A stretch of 64,000 bases of DNA, taken from NCBI RefSeq assembly GCF_004801415.1, contig NZ_SSNX01000001.1, forward strand, positions 1,054,001 to 1,118,000, given 5' to 3'. The DNA comes from Deinococcus sp. KSM4-11. GTDB taxonomy: Bacteria > Deinococcota > Deinococci > Deinococcales > Deinococcaceae. Position 1 is the first letter of the stretch. Each line of letters opens with the position of its first letter. Of the stretch, positions 44,092 to 55,229 are shown one piece after another. The position numbers and the translations under genes were made by a program. The notes under the pieces are model-generated. The model saw only the letters and a program-made list of their open reading frames with translations, had not been told where the DNA came from and searched no databases.

Positions 44092-44853
44092 ATGAAGCGT
44101 TCCCTGATGATCCTGTCGGTGCTGGTGGTCTCGTCTGTCTCGCTCGCAGCGTCCGTGGCCGATGTGAAGAAGAAGGGCGTGCTGGTGCTGGGTACCGATC
44201 CGACCTTCGCGCCGTTCGAGTTCAAGGGGTCGGACGGGCAGATCCAGGGCTTCGATATCGACATCGCGCGGGCGGTGGCGAAGGATCTGGGCGTGAAACT
44301 GGAGATCCGCGCGGTGGGGTTCGGGGCGCTGATGCCGCAGTCGGTGACGTCCGGACGGGTGGACATGGCCATGAGTGGCATCACGATCACGGCGGAGCGG
44401 GGGAAGGTGGTGGGGTTCAGCGGGCCGTACTACCGCTCGGCGCAGGTCTTTATCGTGAAGGCCGGCAATCCTGGGAAGTTCGCGTGGCCGAGCGATGTGA
44501 AGGGCAAGGCGATCGGGGTGCAGGCGAACACCACCGGGCAGTTCACGGCGAACGACCTGCTCAAGCCCAAGGGCGCGACCCTGAAGGTGTACGACGACTT
44601 CGCTGCCGGGCTGGCCGACGTGCGCGCGGGCCGGATCGCGGCGTTGATCGGGGACGCGCCGACGGTGGACGACCTGAAAAAGCGCCTGCCGGGGCAGTTC
44701 GACAAGGCGGGAGCGGATCTGGCGGCCGAGGACTACGGCATGGTGTTTGCCAAGGGCAGCGATCTGGCGGCGGCGGCGAACAAGACCCTGGCGCGGTTGA
44801 AGGCGAACGGCGAGTATCAGGCCCTGCTGAACAAGTGGATCGTCCAGAAGTAA
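44092..44853 (+). CDS. Amino-acid ABC transporter, solute-binding protein
   Basis: A 253-residue family 3 binding protein, signal peptide about 1-20 (VSLAAS). The fold signature is GTDPTFAPFEFKGSDGQIQG followed by GFDIDIARAVAKDLGVKLE, then MAMSGITITAERGKVVGFS. It should bind polar or basic amino acids and deliver them to the permease encoded two genes on. The mRNA is probably leaderless. Confidence 0.94.
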   Translation: MKRSLMILSVLVVSSVSLAASVADVKKKGVLVLGTDPTFAPFEFKGSDGQIQGFDIDIARAVAKDLGVKLEIRAVGFGALMPQSVTSGRVDMAMSGITITAERGKVVGFSGPYYRSAQVFIVKAGNPGKFAWPSDVKGKAIGVQANTTGQFTANDLLKPKGATLKVYDDFAAGLADVRAGRIAALIGDAPTVDDLKKRLPGQFDKAGADLAAEDYGMVFAKGSDLAAAANKTLARLKANGEYQALLNKWIVQK

Positions 44854-44863
44854 GGGTGGGCGG

Positions 44864-45133
44864 GTGCTGACGCTGCTGATGGTTCTAGGTGTGGCCCTGG
44901 CCGTGTACGGGGTGATGCGGGCCATCCGCGCGGGCGGCCCTTTGCCACTGATATACAGGCCGCTCTCGGGCGTGCAGGAGCGGCAGTGGGAAGAGCGCAT
45001 CCTGCGCCTCACGCGCGGGAACAGGGGCGCGCTGGAGCGGGCAGTTACGGCCCGGCGCCGGCGATTCCCGCAGGCGTCGCGGCTGGACCTTCTGAAGCTG
45101 GTTCACGACGAGTATGTGAAAGACCGCGAGTGA
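44864..45133 (+). CDS. Small membrane-anchored protein within the amino-acid ABC locus
   Basis: An 89-residue protein with a GTG start. One N-terminal helix (about residues 1-20), then a basic, helical soluble part (ERQWEERILRLTRGNRGALE, then RRRRFPQAS). No family is recognised. It lies 10 bases after the binding-protein gene and 31 before the permease gene, so it may be a helper of the transporter or simply sit in the transcript. Confidence 0.6.
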   Translation: MLTLLMVLGVALAVYGVMRAIRAGGPLPLIYRPLSGVQERQWEERILRLTRGNRGALERAVTARRRRFPQASRLDLLKLVHDEYVKDRE

Positions 45134-45149
45134 GCTGCGCCGTGCAGCG

Positions 45150-45155
45150 TAGACT
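45150..45155 (+). promoter_or_regulatory. -10 hexamer before the amino-acid permease gene
   Basis: TAGACT ends 9 bases before ATG 45165 and no ribosome binding site is visible; a leaderless transcript may start here in addition to read-through. Confidence 0.4.
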
Positions 45156-45164
45156 GACCGGCGC

Positions 45165-45860
45165 ATGAGCGACCTGCTCACGGGATTCCGGACGATTCTT
45201 TCAGGCGATTACCCCCAGCTGCTGCTGTCGGGGCTGGGCCTTACGCTGGCCGTGAGCCTGTGTGCGCTGCTGGTGTCGGTGGTGGTCGGCACGGTTCTGG
45301 GCGTGGTGCGGGTGTTCCGGGTGCCGGTGCTCGGCCTCGTCGGGAACGGGTACGTGGAGGTCGTGCGCGGGATTCCGCTGATCGTCCTGCTGTCGGTCGT
45401 GTACTACGGCCTGCCCGCGCTGGGCGTCACACTGGATGGATTTCCGGCGGCCGTCCTGGCGCTGGGCCTGTACTCGGCGGCCTATACCAGCGAGATCGTG
45501 CGTGGCGGGCTGACCAGCGTGCCCAGCGGGCAGACGGAGGCGGCGCGCAGTCTGGGCCTGAGCCGCGTGCAGGCCCTGCGTTTCGTGGTGCTGCCGCAGG
45601 CGTGGCGGGTGGCGTTGCCCGCCCTCGGGAACGAGTTCGTGTCGCTGATCCTGGGCAGTTCCCTGGCCAGTGCCGTGACCCTGCAGGAACTGTTCGCGCA
45701 GGGCAAGAACATCACCAGCGTCACCTACCGGCAGTTCGAGGTGTACGCCGTGCTGGCCGTGGTGTACTTCCTGCTGACTTTCACCCTCACACGCGTGGTG
45801 CGGGCGCTGGAGCGCCGCCAGAGCCGGGGACAGGTGCTCCCGGATCGCCGCGTGATCTGA
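45165..45860 (+). CDS. Amino-acid ABC transporter permease (HisM/GlnP type)
   Basis: A 231-residue permease with five helices. The family marks are VEVVRGIPLIVLL (about residues 64-76) and the ATPase-contact loop GQTEAARSLGLSRVQALRFVVLPQA (about residues 122-146). It should import amino acids with the binding protein encoded upstream. No ATPase gene is adjacent; the subunit must come from elsewhere in the genome. It runs tail to tail with the MerR gene, 5 bases apart. Confidence 0.94.
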   Translation: MSDLLTGFRTILSGDYPQLLLSGLGLTLAVSLCALLVSVVVGTVLGVVRVFRVPVLGLVGNGYVEVVRGIPLIVLLSVVYYGLPALGVTLDGFPAAVLALGLYSAAYTSEIVRGGLTSVPSGQTEAARSLGLSRVQALRFVVLPQAWRVALPALGNEFVSLILGSSLASAVTLQELFAQGKNITSVTYRQFEVYAVLAVVYFLLTFTLTRVVRALERRQSRGQVLPDRRVI

Positions 45861-45865
45861 GCAGT

Positions 45866-46666
45866 TCAGGTCGCGTCCTGGGCATCGGCCCAGGCGATCA
45901 CAGCGGCGCTCTGGTAGGCGGCCAGGCCTGCTCGGGCCGTGTCGATGTTCCGGGTGAAGCGCTCGTCCTGCACCCACATCTGCGCCAGGCCGCGCATCAT
46001 GGCCGGTGGCGCGTCGTAGTAACGGCTGTGGATGTGCGCGTGGTGCCGGGCCGCGACCTGCTGGGCGGCGGGGCTGTCCGGCGGGGTACCCGCGTCGATC
46101 AGGGCCACATACGCGGCCGAGATGGCGTCCATCTCGGCCCGCACGGCCTCCCAGTCGGCCTTCGTGTAGCGGGCGGTGCGGGCCTTGCTCTGGCGGTAGG
46201 CGTCCGTGTCGCCCCAGCGCTGCTGAACCTCGGGCTCGTACTGCTCCGGGTCGAAATCCCCGAATACCTGTTTGATGTCGTCGTTGGTCATGAGCTGCAC
46301 TCCTTCACCGCGTTCGGCGGATCGCAGAAAGGCCTGAACCTGCTCCAGGCGGATGCGCGTGCGGTCGAGCTGTTCCCGCAGTAGGGCGGCCTGGGTGCGC
46401 AGGGCCGCGACCTCGGCGTCTCCCGATGCGTTCAGCAGCCGGGAGATCTCGGCCAGCGGAAAGCCCAGGTCGCGGTAGGTGAGGATGCGGTAGAGCCGGG
46501 CCAGGTCGGCGGGGCCGTACAGCCGGTAGCCCGCGTCGGTGCGCTCCTGTGGGCACAGCAGGCCGATGTCGTCGTAATGGTGCAGAGTACGGATGCTGAC
46601 GCGGGTGAGCACGGCGACCTCGCCCACAGTCCAGTGGGCGGTACTGAGGGTGGGGGTGGCCTCCAT
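45866..46666 (-). CDS. MerR-family regulator with TipAS-type ligand domain
   Basis: A 266-residue regulator. The MerR DNA-binding domain opens with WTVGEVAVLTRVSIRTLHHYD (about residues 12-32, first part) and continues YGPADLARLYRILTYRDLGF; a coiled coil follows (about 85-120). The C-terminal half is the TipAS antibiotic-recognition type (AHIHSRYYDAPPAMMRGLAQMW, first part HIHSRYYDAPP). TipAS-type proteins bind thiopeptides or other amphipathic drugs and activate their own promoter. Here that promoter has the 19-base spacer and central dyad expected for MerR control, and the gene is leaderless. Confidence 0.92.
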   Translation of the reverse strand: MEATPTLSTAHWTVGEVAVLTRVSIRTLHHYDDIGLLCPQERTDAGYRLYGPADLARLYRILTYRDLGFPLAEISRLLNASGDAEVAALRTQAALLREQLDRTRIRLEQVQAFLRSAERGEGVQLMTNDDIKQVFGDFDPEQYEPEVQQRWGDTDAYRQSKARTARYTKADWEAVRAEMDAISAAYVALIDAGTPPDSPAAQQVAARHHAHIHSRYYDAPPAMMRGLAQMWVQDERFTRNIDTARAGLAAYQSAAVIAWADAQDAT

Positions 46667-46673
46667 GCCCGGC

Positions 46674-46704
46674 AGCGTACGTCCTGACGCGGCGTGAGGG
46701 TCAA
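46674..46704 (-). promoter_or_regulatory. MerR-type promoter with 19-base spacer and spacer dyad
   Basis: On the minus strand TTGACC (46704-46699) and TACGCT (46679-46674) are 19 bases apart, 1-2 more than usual, as in MerR-activated promoters. The spacer contains the near-perfect palindrome at 46683-46699 (CCTGACGCGGCGTGAGG). The -10 ends 7 bases before the ATG of the MerR gene, giving a leaderless mRNA. Confidence 0.7.
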
Positions 46705-46713
46705 GGGGCCGCG

Positions 46714-46719
46714 TATGCT
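46714..46719 (+). promoter_or_regulatory. -10 hexamer of leaderless AraC-family gene
   Basis: TATGCT ends 7 bases before ATG 46727. It decides this start over ATG 46715, which lies inside the hexamer, and over GTG 46694. Confidence 0.55.
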
Positions 46720-46726
46720 CGCTGAC

Positions 46727-47563
46727 ATGACCGCACCGCCCACTGACCTGGAGACCATGGCGCTGGCGGGGCGCGAACGGGCGGTCTTCACCCGGCCCCC
46801 AGGGCTGCGCGGCGTGGAGCTGCTGTCGGCGACCTTCGTCAGCCACCGCTACCTGCCGCACGCGCACGACACTGTGGCGCTGGCCCTGATCGAGCGGGGC
46901 GCCGAGCGGTACCGGTACCGGGGCGCGCAGGTGCGGGCCGGCGTGGGCGAGGTGGCGACCGTGCTGCCGGGCGAAATGCACACGGGGGAGGCGGTCACGC
47001 CCGACGGGTGGTCTTACCGCGTGCTGTACCTGCATCCAGACTGGCTGGTCGGCGCGGATGGGCGCCCCCTGGCCGGCTTCCGGAACGACGTCCTGGCCGA
47101 CGCCGCCCTGAGCCGGGCGCTGAGGCGGGCGCACCGGGCGCTGCTGTCGGCCGACGCGACCACCCTCGCGCGCGAGACGGTATTGCACGGCGTGATCGAC
47201 CACCTGTCTGTCCACGCCGACCACAGGATCGGCCGGGAGTTGCCCAGGGTTCCGGAGGCCGTATGGTCGGTGAAGGCCCGGCTGGACGCGACCCCGGAGG
47301 CCGCCGTCAGCTTGAGCGACCTGGCGGCGGGGGTGGGCCTGAGCGCCTCTCACCTGAGCCGGTCGTTCACGCAGAGCGTGGGCGCGCCCCCCCACGCGTA
47401 CCAGATGGCGGCGCGCGTCCGGCTGGCCCGCGCCCTGCTCGACTCGGGCGAGAGTGTCGCCGGAGCGGCGCTCAGGGCAGGCTTCGCAGACCAGAGTCAC
47501 CTGACCCGCGTGTTCCGGCGGGTAGTGGGACTCACGCCGGGCGTCTACCAGCGGTCTCTGTGA
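46727..47563 (+). CDS. AraC-family transcriptional regulator
   Basis: A 278-residue activator. The N-terminal cupin domain starts near HRYLPHAHDTVALALIERG and has the LPGEMHTGEA turn. The C-terminal domain has the two helix-turn-helix units: SLSDLAAGVGLSASHLSRSF and GAALRAGFADQSHLTRVFRR. The C-terminus GLTPGVYQR is typical. It is divergent from the MerR gene and lies 51 bases before azlCD, so it may control these branched-chain amino acid export genes. Confidence 0.94.
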   Translation: MTAPPTDLETMALAGRERAVFTRPPGLRGVELLSATFVSHRYLPHAHDTVALALIERGAERYRYRGAQVRAGVGEVATVLPGEMHTGEAVTPDGWSYRVLYLHPDWLVGADGRPLAGFRNDVLADAALSRALRRAHRALLSADATTLARETVLHGVIDHLSVHADHRIGRELPRVPEAVWSVKARLDATPEAAVSLSDLAAGVGLSASHLSRSFTQSVGAPPHAYQMAARVRLARALLDSGESVAGAALRAGFADQSHLTRVFRRVVGLTPGVYQRSL

Positions 47564-47601
47564 GGGCAGGATCGTACAAGACGCCGGGCGGCCCCGCCCG
47601 C

Positions 47602-47607
47602 TAGCCT
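47602..47607 (+). promoter_or_regulatory. -10 hexamer of leaderless azlC
   Basis: TAGCCT ends 7 bases before ATG 47615; no ribosome binding site lies between. Confidence 0.5.
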
Positions 47608-47614
47608 GACCTCG

Positions 47615-48319
47615 ATGAGCGAGTCGTTGTCCTTCTGGCCGACCTTCTGGCGCGGCTTCCGCGTGATGGTGCCCCTGTGGCCGGGCATGGTTCCGTTCGC
47701 GGTGGCCTACGCGGTCACCGCGCGCGGCGCGGGCCTGAGCGTGTGGGACACCCAGGCGATGAGCCTGACGGTGTTCGCCGGAGCCAGCCAGTTCGCAGCG
47801 GCGGGCCTGTTCGCATCCGGGGCGTCGGCGGTGGGGATCGTCCTCACGACGTTTCTGCTGAACGCCCGTCACGTCCTGTACGGCCTGAGTCTGGCCCAGA
47901 TCCTGCCCCTGTCGCCCCGGCAACGGCTGGTGGCCGCGCAGTTCCTGACGGACGAGGCCTACGGCATGAGCACGGTTCACGGCCCGCGCGACCTGGGCGG
48001 TTTGAGTTTCGCCTTCCTGCTGGGCACGGAACTAAGCCTGTACAGCGTGTGGAATGCGTCCACGCTGCTCGGCGCCCTGGCCGGGCAGGTGCTGCCGGAT
48101 CCGGCGGCGCTGGGGGTGGGCGTGATCTTCCCGCTGGCCTTCCTGATGCTGCTGGTGCCCCTGGTGGCCAGCCGCATGGCGCTGGTCGTGGCGTTGGGGT
48201 CCGGACTGGTCGCGTGGGGGCTTTCCCGCCTTCTGCCCGGCGGTCTGGTGATCCTGCTGACCGGGGTGGGCGGCGCGCTGCTGGGGGCGTGGCTGACCAC
48301 CCGCCGGAGCGCTCCATGA
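47615..48319 (+). CDS. azlC: AzlC-type branched-chain amino acid exporter, large subunit
   Basis: A 234-residue membrane protein of the AzlC/YgaZ family. The opening FRVMVPLWPGMVPFAVAYAV and the block FAGASQFAAAGLF (about residues 50-62) are diagnostic, and LNARHVLYGLSLA follows. With AzlD it exports leucine, valine or their toxic analogues. The stop overlaps the azlD start (ATGA). Confidence 0.95.
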   Translation: MSESLSFWPTFWRGFRVMVPLWPGMVPFAVAYAVTARGAGLSVWDTQAMSLTVFAGASQFAAAGLFASGASAVGIVLTTFLLNARHVLYGLSLAQILPLSPRQRLVAAQFLTDEAYGMSTVHGPRDLGGLSFAFLLGTELSLYSVWNASTLLGALAGQVLPDPAALGVGVIFPLAFLMLLVPLVASRMALVVALGSGLVAWGLSRLLPGGLVILLTGVGGALLGAWLTTRRSAP

Positions 48320-48612
48320 GTCCACTGCTGGTGATCGTTGCGATGTGGGTGGTGACCTACCCGGTGCGCTGGCTGGGGCTGCGGCTGGGAGGGACGCGCT
48401 TGCCGCCCTTCTGGCTGGCCTTTCTGCGCTTCGTGCCGGTCAGCGTGTTCGCCGCATTGGTCGTCCCGGAGCTGCTCGGCACGCCGGAGTGGCCACGCCG
48501 CGTGGTGGGCGCGCTGGTGGGCGCGGCCCTGATGTGGCGCACGCGGAATCTGGCCCTGGGCATCCTGGGCGGCTTCGCCGCGTACTGGGTGGCCCGGCTG
48601 GCCGGCGCGTGA
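48316..48612 (+). CDS. azlD: AzlD-type small subunit
   Basis: A 98-residue protein with three or four helices. It shows the AzlD marks MWVVTYPVRWLGL and FLRFVPVSVFAALVVPELL. It is the partner of AzlC and is translated from an ATG overlapping the azlC stop. Confidence 0.93.
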   Translation: MSPLLVIVAMWVVTYPVRWLGLRLGGTRLPPFWLAFLRFVPVSVFAALVVPELLGTPEWPRRVVGALVGAALMWRTRNLALGILGGFAAYWVARLAGA

Positions 48613-48648
48613 TCCGGGCATACGGCGGGAGCGCTCACCTGGGCGCGC

Positions 48649-48654
48649 TATGCT
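48649..48654 (+). promoter_or_regulatory. -10 hexamer before the PASTA gene
   Basis: TATGCT ends 9 bases before ATG 48664; no ribosome binding site is visible. Confidence 0.45.
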
Positions 48655-48663
48655 GGGCGGCGC

Positions 48664-50430
48664 ATGACGAGTCTCCCGCCCTCCCCCACCAGGATCGACG
48701 GAAAGTACGACGTGTTGCGCGAACTGTCGCGCCAGGGCAACGTCACCCTGTCCGAGGTGCGCGCCGCACAGGGCGTAACCCGGACGGTCGCATGGTTCGA
48801 CGTGGCGACCCCCACCGCCCGCCAGGCGTTCCACAGTTACCGGTCCGTGCTCCGCGCCCTGAACCCCGCGGGCCTGACGGATGTGGTGGCGCGTCCCGGC
48901 GCGTACTACACGGTGTGGCAGGCCATCGCCGGCGCGCCCCTCTCAGCGTTCCTGGCCCAGAGTGTCCGACCCGCCGAGGCGGTCGAGGCCCTGCGTACTC
49001 TGGCCGCCCGGCTGGCCGAGCACGGGTACGCCCTGCCCGACGCGGACGTGGTCGTGGATGGACACGACGCCCGGATCGCGTTCCTGCATGCGCTGGACGC
49101 GCCGCGCTCCCCCGAGAACGTGGCGGCCCTGAACACGCAGACGCTCGCCTCGCTCAATGGAGGCCGGGTGCGGCGCCCGCGGCAGCCGGGGGCCTGGCTG
49201 GCCTTCGTGCCCGGCCTGCTGTTCCTGGGGGGCGCGGGGTACCTGGGCGCGCAGGCCGCGCAGACGTACCTGAATCCGCCGATACGTGAGGTCACGGACG
49301 TGACCGGCCAGGAGGCGCAGGCGGCCGCCCGCAAGCTGAGCGCCCTGGGCTTCCGGGTCGAGTACACGCAGGGCCAGACCGGTGGACGGGCCATCGGGTC
49401 GATCATCCGGCAGGATCCGCCCGCCGGAACCAATCTGCCCCTGGGCCGCTTGATCACGCTGACCGTGAACAACCCCCCGGCCACCGAGGTGCCCCGCCTG
49501 GAGGAGATGAACGTCTCACAGGCGAAGGATGCCCTGAAAGACCGGGCCATGGTGCTCGGCAAGGTCATCAAGGTCGACGGCACGCTCACGAACACCCCGG
49601 AGGGCCGGATCGTGAGCCAGTTGCCGGAACCCGGCTCGTCCGCGCAGCGTGGGCAGCAGGTGCAGGTCATGGTGAGCACCGGCGTGGCCGGCAAGGAAAC
49701 ATGGCTGCCGCTGCTCACGGGCCTCACGGTCGAGCAGGCCAAGCAGCATGCCCGCGCCGCCGGGCTGATCGTCACGCAGGTCAAGGAGCAGCCGAGCGAG
49801 AAGGACGCGGGCACGGTGCTCGGGCAGACGCCCGCCGCCTTCGTGCGCGTGGCCTCGGGCAGTCCGGTCGTGCTCACGGTGGCCGTCGCCCGCTACAGCG
49901 CGCCCAGCCGCCCGGCCGACAGCCTGCCGCTGCCGCCCGTGTACGTTCCACCGACCCCCGTTCAGCCCGAACCCGCGCAGCCGGAGGTGCCGGCCCAGCC
50001 GGAAGCGCCCGCACCGGATTCCACGACCACACCATCCACCACACCGACCGATGGCTCCACGGCGCCGGTCGTTCCCGTGACACCAGAGACCATTCCGGCC
50101 ACACCCGGCACCTCGACCCCGGACACCACCGCCCCGACGACCGGCACGTCCAGCCCAACCCCGACCAGCCCCGACGCCACGCCCGCCGCAACCACGCCCG
50201 ACACGGCCGCGCGCACGGTGACCTTCCGCTACACCTTCCCGGCGAACCTGCCCGACGGCTCGTACTCCGTGGTCGTGAAGGATGCAAACGGCGAGAGGCA
50301 GATCATGCCGGCCGCCGACGCCGGCGTGCTGCGCGGTCTGGCCGCCACCAGCGCGGAGGCGCCCGTGACCGGCGACGCCGTGTTCATCATCCGCAAGGAC
50401 GGCGTGGATTTCGCCACCGTGACGCCCTGA
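48664..50430 (+). CDS. PASTA-domain protein with degenerate kinase-like N-terminus
   Basis: A 588-residue protein. Residues 1-170 resemble the N-lobe and linker of a Ser/Thr kinase (IDGKYDVLRELSRQGNVTLSEV), but no catalytic HRD or DFG motif is visible, so it is at best a pseudokinase. One helix follows (about 178-196). Three PASTA domains follow (about 203-270, 271-340 and 341-405, each with a GxxxxxA turn and an SIIRQDPPAG-like end). Next comes a Pro/Thr-rich stalk (about 425-520) and a final beta domain. PASTA domains bind peptidoglycan fragments. Probably a cell-wall sensor or scaffold. Confidence 0.85.
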   Translation: MTSLPPSPTRIDGKYDVLRELSRQGNVTLSEVRAAQGVTRTVAWFDVATPTARQAFHSYRSVLRALNPAGLTDVVARPGAYYTVWQAIAGAPLSAFLAQSVRPAEAVEALRTLAARLAEHGYALPDADVVVDGHDARIAFLHALDAPRSPENVAALNTQTLASLNGGRVRRPRQPGAWLAFVPGLLFLGGAGYLGAQAAQTYLNPPIREVTDVTGQEAQAAARKLSALGFRVEYTQGQTGGRAIGSIIRQDPPAGTNLPLGRLITLTVNNPPATEVPRLEEMNVSQAKDALKDRAMVLGKVIKVDGTLTNTPEGRIVSQLPEPGSSAQRGQQVQVMVSTGVAGKETWLPLLTGLTVEQAKQHARAAGLIVTQVKEQPSEKDAGTVLGQTPAAFVRVASGSPVVLTVAVARYSAPSRPADSLPLPPVYVPPTPVQPEPAQPEVPAQPEAPAPDSTTTPSTTPTDGSTAPVVPVTPETIPATPGTSTPDTTAPTTGTSSPTPTSPDATPAATTPDTAARTVTFRYTFPANLPDGSYSVVVKDANGERQIMPAADAGVLRGLAATSAEAPVTGDAVFIIRKDGVDFATVTP

Positions 50431-50452
50431 GCGCCGTGATAGCCCTGAAGGC

Positions 50453-51586
50453 ATGATCTACCTCGACTACGCTGCGACCCATCCGATGCGGCGGGAAGCG
50501 CTCGACGCCTACGCACGCGCGGCAGCCCTGCCGGGCAATCCGGCCAGCGTGCACGCGGCCGGTCAGGCGGCGCGTGAACGTCTGGAAGAGGGCCGGGCGC
50601 GGGTGGCCGCCGCGTTCGGCGTCGATCCGCGCACGCTGATCGCCAACAGTGGCGGCACCGAGGGTGACAATCACGTCCTGATCGGTACTGCGCGGTCGTG
50701 GCAGGACAGACACAGCCGCCCTGGCCACATGATCACCACGCCCACTGAGCACTCGGCGGTTCTGGCCCCCGCCCGCTGGTTGCAGGCGCAGGGCTGGGAG
50801 GTGACGTTCCTGACGCCGGATCGGCATGGCCGCTACGATCCGGTCGAACTCGCGGGCGCCCTGCGGGACGACACGGCCCTGGTGTCCGTCCACCACGCGA
50901 ACAACGAGCTTGGCAGCGTGCAGGACACTGCGGCCCTCTGCGCCGTGGCCCGAGACCGCGGGGTGCCCTACCACACGGATGCCGTGCAGGCCCCCGGCGT
51001 CCTGCGGGTCGACCTGCCCGGCTGGGGCGTGGATTTCGCGACCTTCAGCGCGCACAAGTGGGGCGGGCCACGCGGCGTGGGATTCGTGTACATCCGACGC
51101 GGCACGGTGCTGGCTCCGGTCACGCTGGGTGGCGGGCAGGAGGGCGGCCTGCGCCCCGGCACGCAGGACACAGCGGGTGTCTCTGCGGCGGGCGTGGCCC
51201 TGACTGTGGCCGAGGCGGAACGCGAGGCGACCTTCGCCCACCTCCGTATCCTGCGCGAGCGGTTCGTGCAGGCCGTGTCGGACGTTCCCGGCGTGCTGTT
51301 CAACCACGCGCCAGACGGCAGTCCGAAGGTCGTGAACCTGACCATTCCCGGCACGGATGGCGAGGCCCTGCTGATGAACCTCGACATGCTTGGCATTGCC
51401 GCCAGTGCGGGCAGCGCGTGCAGCGCGGGAACCATGCAGCCCAGCCACGTCCTCACCGCCATCGGCCTGAGCGAAGCGGACGCCCGCTCGTCGCTGCGCT
51501 TCAGTTTCGGCGCAGCCACCACAGGGACAGAGGTGGACGAGGCGGCGAGGGCACTGGTTCAGGCGGCCAACTGGAGTCGCACGTAA
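50453..51586 (+). CDS. Cysteine desulfurase (NifS/IscS family)
   Basis: A 377-residue PLP enzyme that takes sulfur from cysteine for iron-sulfur clusters, thiolated tRNA or cofactors. The PLP Lys is Lys202 (SAHKWGGPRG); the active Cys is Cys323 in GSACSAG. The opening IYLDYAATHPM is typical of class I (IscS-like) enzymes. No iscU or other sulfur-acceptor gene is adjacent. It lies 22 bases after the PASTA gene. Confidence 0.94.
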   Translation: MIYLDYAATHPMRREALDAYARAAALPGNPASVHAAGQAARERLEEGRARVAAAFGVDPRTLIANSGGTEGDNHVLIGTARSWQDRHSRPGHMITTPTEHSAVLAPARWLQAQGWEVTFLTPDRHGRYDPVELAGALRDDTALVSVHHANNELGSVQDTAALCAVARDRGVPYHTDAVQAPGVLRVDLPGWGVDFATFSAHKWGGPRGVGFVYIRRGTVLAPVTLGGGQEGGLRPGTQDTAGVSAAGVALTVAEAEREATFAHLRILRERFVQAVSDVPGVLFNHAPDGSPKVVNLTIPGTDGEALLMNLDMLGIAASAGSACSAGTMQPSHVLTAIGLSEADARSSLRFSFGAATTGTEVDEAARALVQAANWSRT

Positions 51587-51604
51587 CGACCGCGTTCTGC
51601 CCGT

Positions 51605-52105
51605 TCAGTGGTCGACGATCCAAACCCGCGAGCTGAACGGCGGTGAGTCCGTGACAGCCAGCTCGTCTGCGCCCGGCACCTCGTACCATCCGGCCCACTC
51701 GTCCAGCTGTTCCCGCGTGACCGGAAACGTATCGGGCGGGCGCAGCTGGTTGCGGCGTTTCAGGCGATCCCACAACGTGTCGAGGGGCACGTCCAGCACA
51801 TGCAGCTCGAAGTTCACCCCGAGGGCCGCCGACCGGGTGCGGAACAGGTCGCGTTCCTCCCGCGCCCAGCAGCCGTAATCGAGGATCACGTTCACGCCCA
51901 GACCCAGGGCACGGGCCGCCACACCCCACAGCAGGACGGATTCCAGCACCCAGCGTTTCTCGCCCGATTCTCCGGCCCCGAACAGGGGGGTCATCCACTC
52001 GTCCGGCGTCAGGCGCAGCGCGGCGTGTTCGACCTCCAGGCGTCGGGCCAGGGTCGTCTTGCCCGCACCGGGCAGACCGATCAGAAGGTACAGGCAGGCG
52101 GTCAT
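51605..52105 (-). CDS. P-loop kinase-like ATPase (zeta-toxin/PNKP type)
   Basis: A 166-residue protein with Walker A GLPGAGKTT (about residues 9-17) and an Asp-rich second motif (VILDYGCWAREER, about residue 74). The fold is that of small kinases that phosphorylate nucleotides, sugars or RNA ends. No antitoxin gene is adjacent, so a toxin role is unlikely. The start is set by a leaderless promoter 7 bases upstream. Confidence 0.8.
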   Translation of the reverse strand: MTACLYLLIGLPGAGKTTLARRLEVEHAALRLTPDEWMTPLFGAGESGEKRWVLESVLLWGVAARALGLGVNVILDYGCWAREERDLFRTRSAALGVNFELHVLDVPLDTLWDRLKRRNQLRPPDTFPVTREQLDEWAGWYEVPGADELAVTDSPPFSSRVWIVDH

Positions 52106-52112
52106 GCCGCTC

Positions 52113-52118
52113 AGGGTA
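52113..52118 (-). promoter_or_regulatory. -10 hexamer of leaderless P-loop kinase gene
   Basis: TACCCT on the minus strand ends 7 bases before ATG 52105; it directly follows the valS terminator. Confidence 0.5.
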
Positions 52119-52123
52119 AAGGA

Positions 52124-52154
52124 GGCGGCCCGCTCCACGGTGGAGCGGGCCGCC
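52124..52154 (-). terminator. valS terminator
   Basis: A perfect 13-bp stem (52124-52136 with 52142-52154, arm GGCGGCCCGCTCC) with a 5-base loop, 10 bases after the valS stop, followed by TCCTTTACC on the minus strand. Confidence 0.75.
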
Positions 52155-52164
52155 GGGCAGTGGA

Positions 52165-54938
<2,774 letters not shown>

Positions 54939-54942
<4 letters not shown>

Positions 54943-55211
54943 GCGTGGTTCTCCTGAATTGGCGTGGGGAAGATCCTGAATTCGTGAATGGGCGACAGCC
55001 AGGGCCGGGCGGCATGGAGGGGGAACCAGCGGAAGGCGACCCGTTCCCCCACCATCGGCCGTTCGCAAGCGGAGGCCAGCGCTGGGGTTCTGCCGGGGAC
55101 GACGTCGCCCGTTGGCAGCTGTACGCCCGCATCCAGCAGGGCACTTTCGCGCAGGCCACGCGCGACGCTATCCTCGCGGGCCGTGTACTGGCTTGGGTAG
55201 AACGTGACCAT
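54939..55211 (-). CDS. 90-residue ORF between T-box and valS
   Basis: A small soluble protein of no family known to me. The C-terminal half is the more ordered part (GERVAFRWFPLHAARPWLSP, then IHEFRIF). A GGGAGG site lies 7 bases before the ATG, and its stop overlaps the valS start (ATGA). Both facts argue for real translation and coupling with valS. It may be a functional protein or a leader ORF that passes ribosomes to valS. Confidence 0.65.
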
Positions 55212-55229
55212 GCGTTGACCTCCCTCGCT

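Noticed and set aside
51605..52105. P-loop kinase read as a zeta toxin
   Set aside because: No antitoxin gene is adjacent, and the protein is shorter than typical zeta toxins; a general small-molecule or RNA kinase is as likely.
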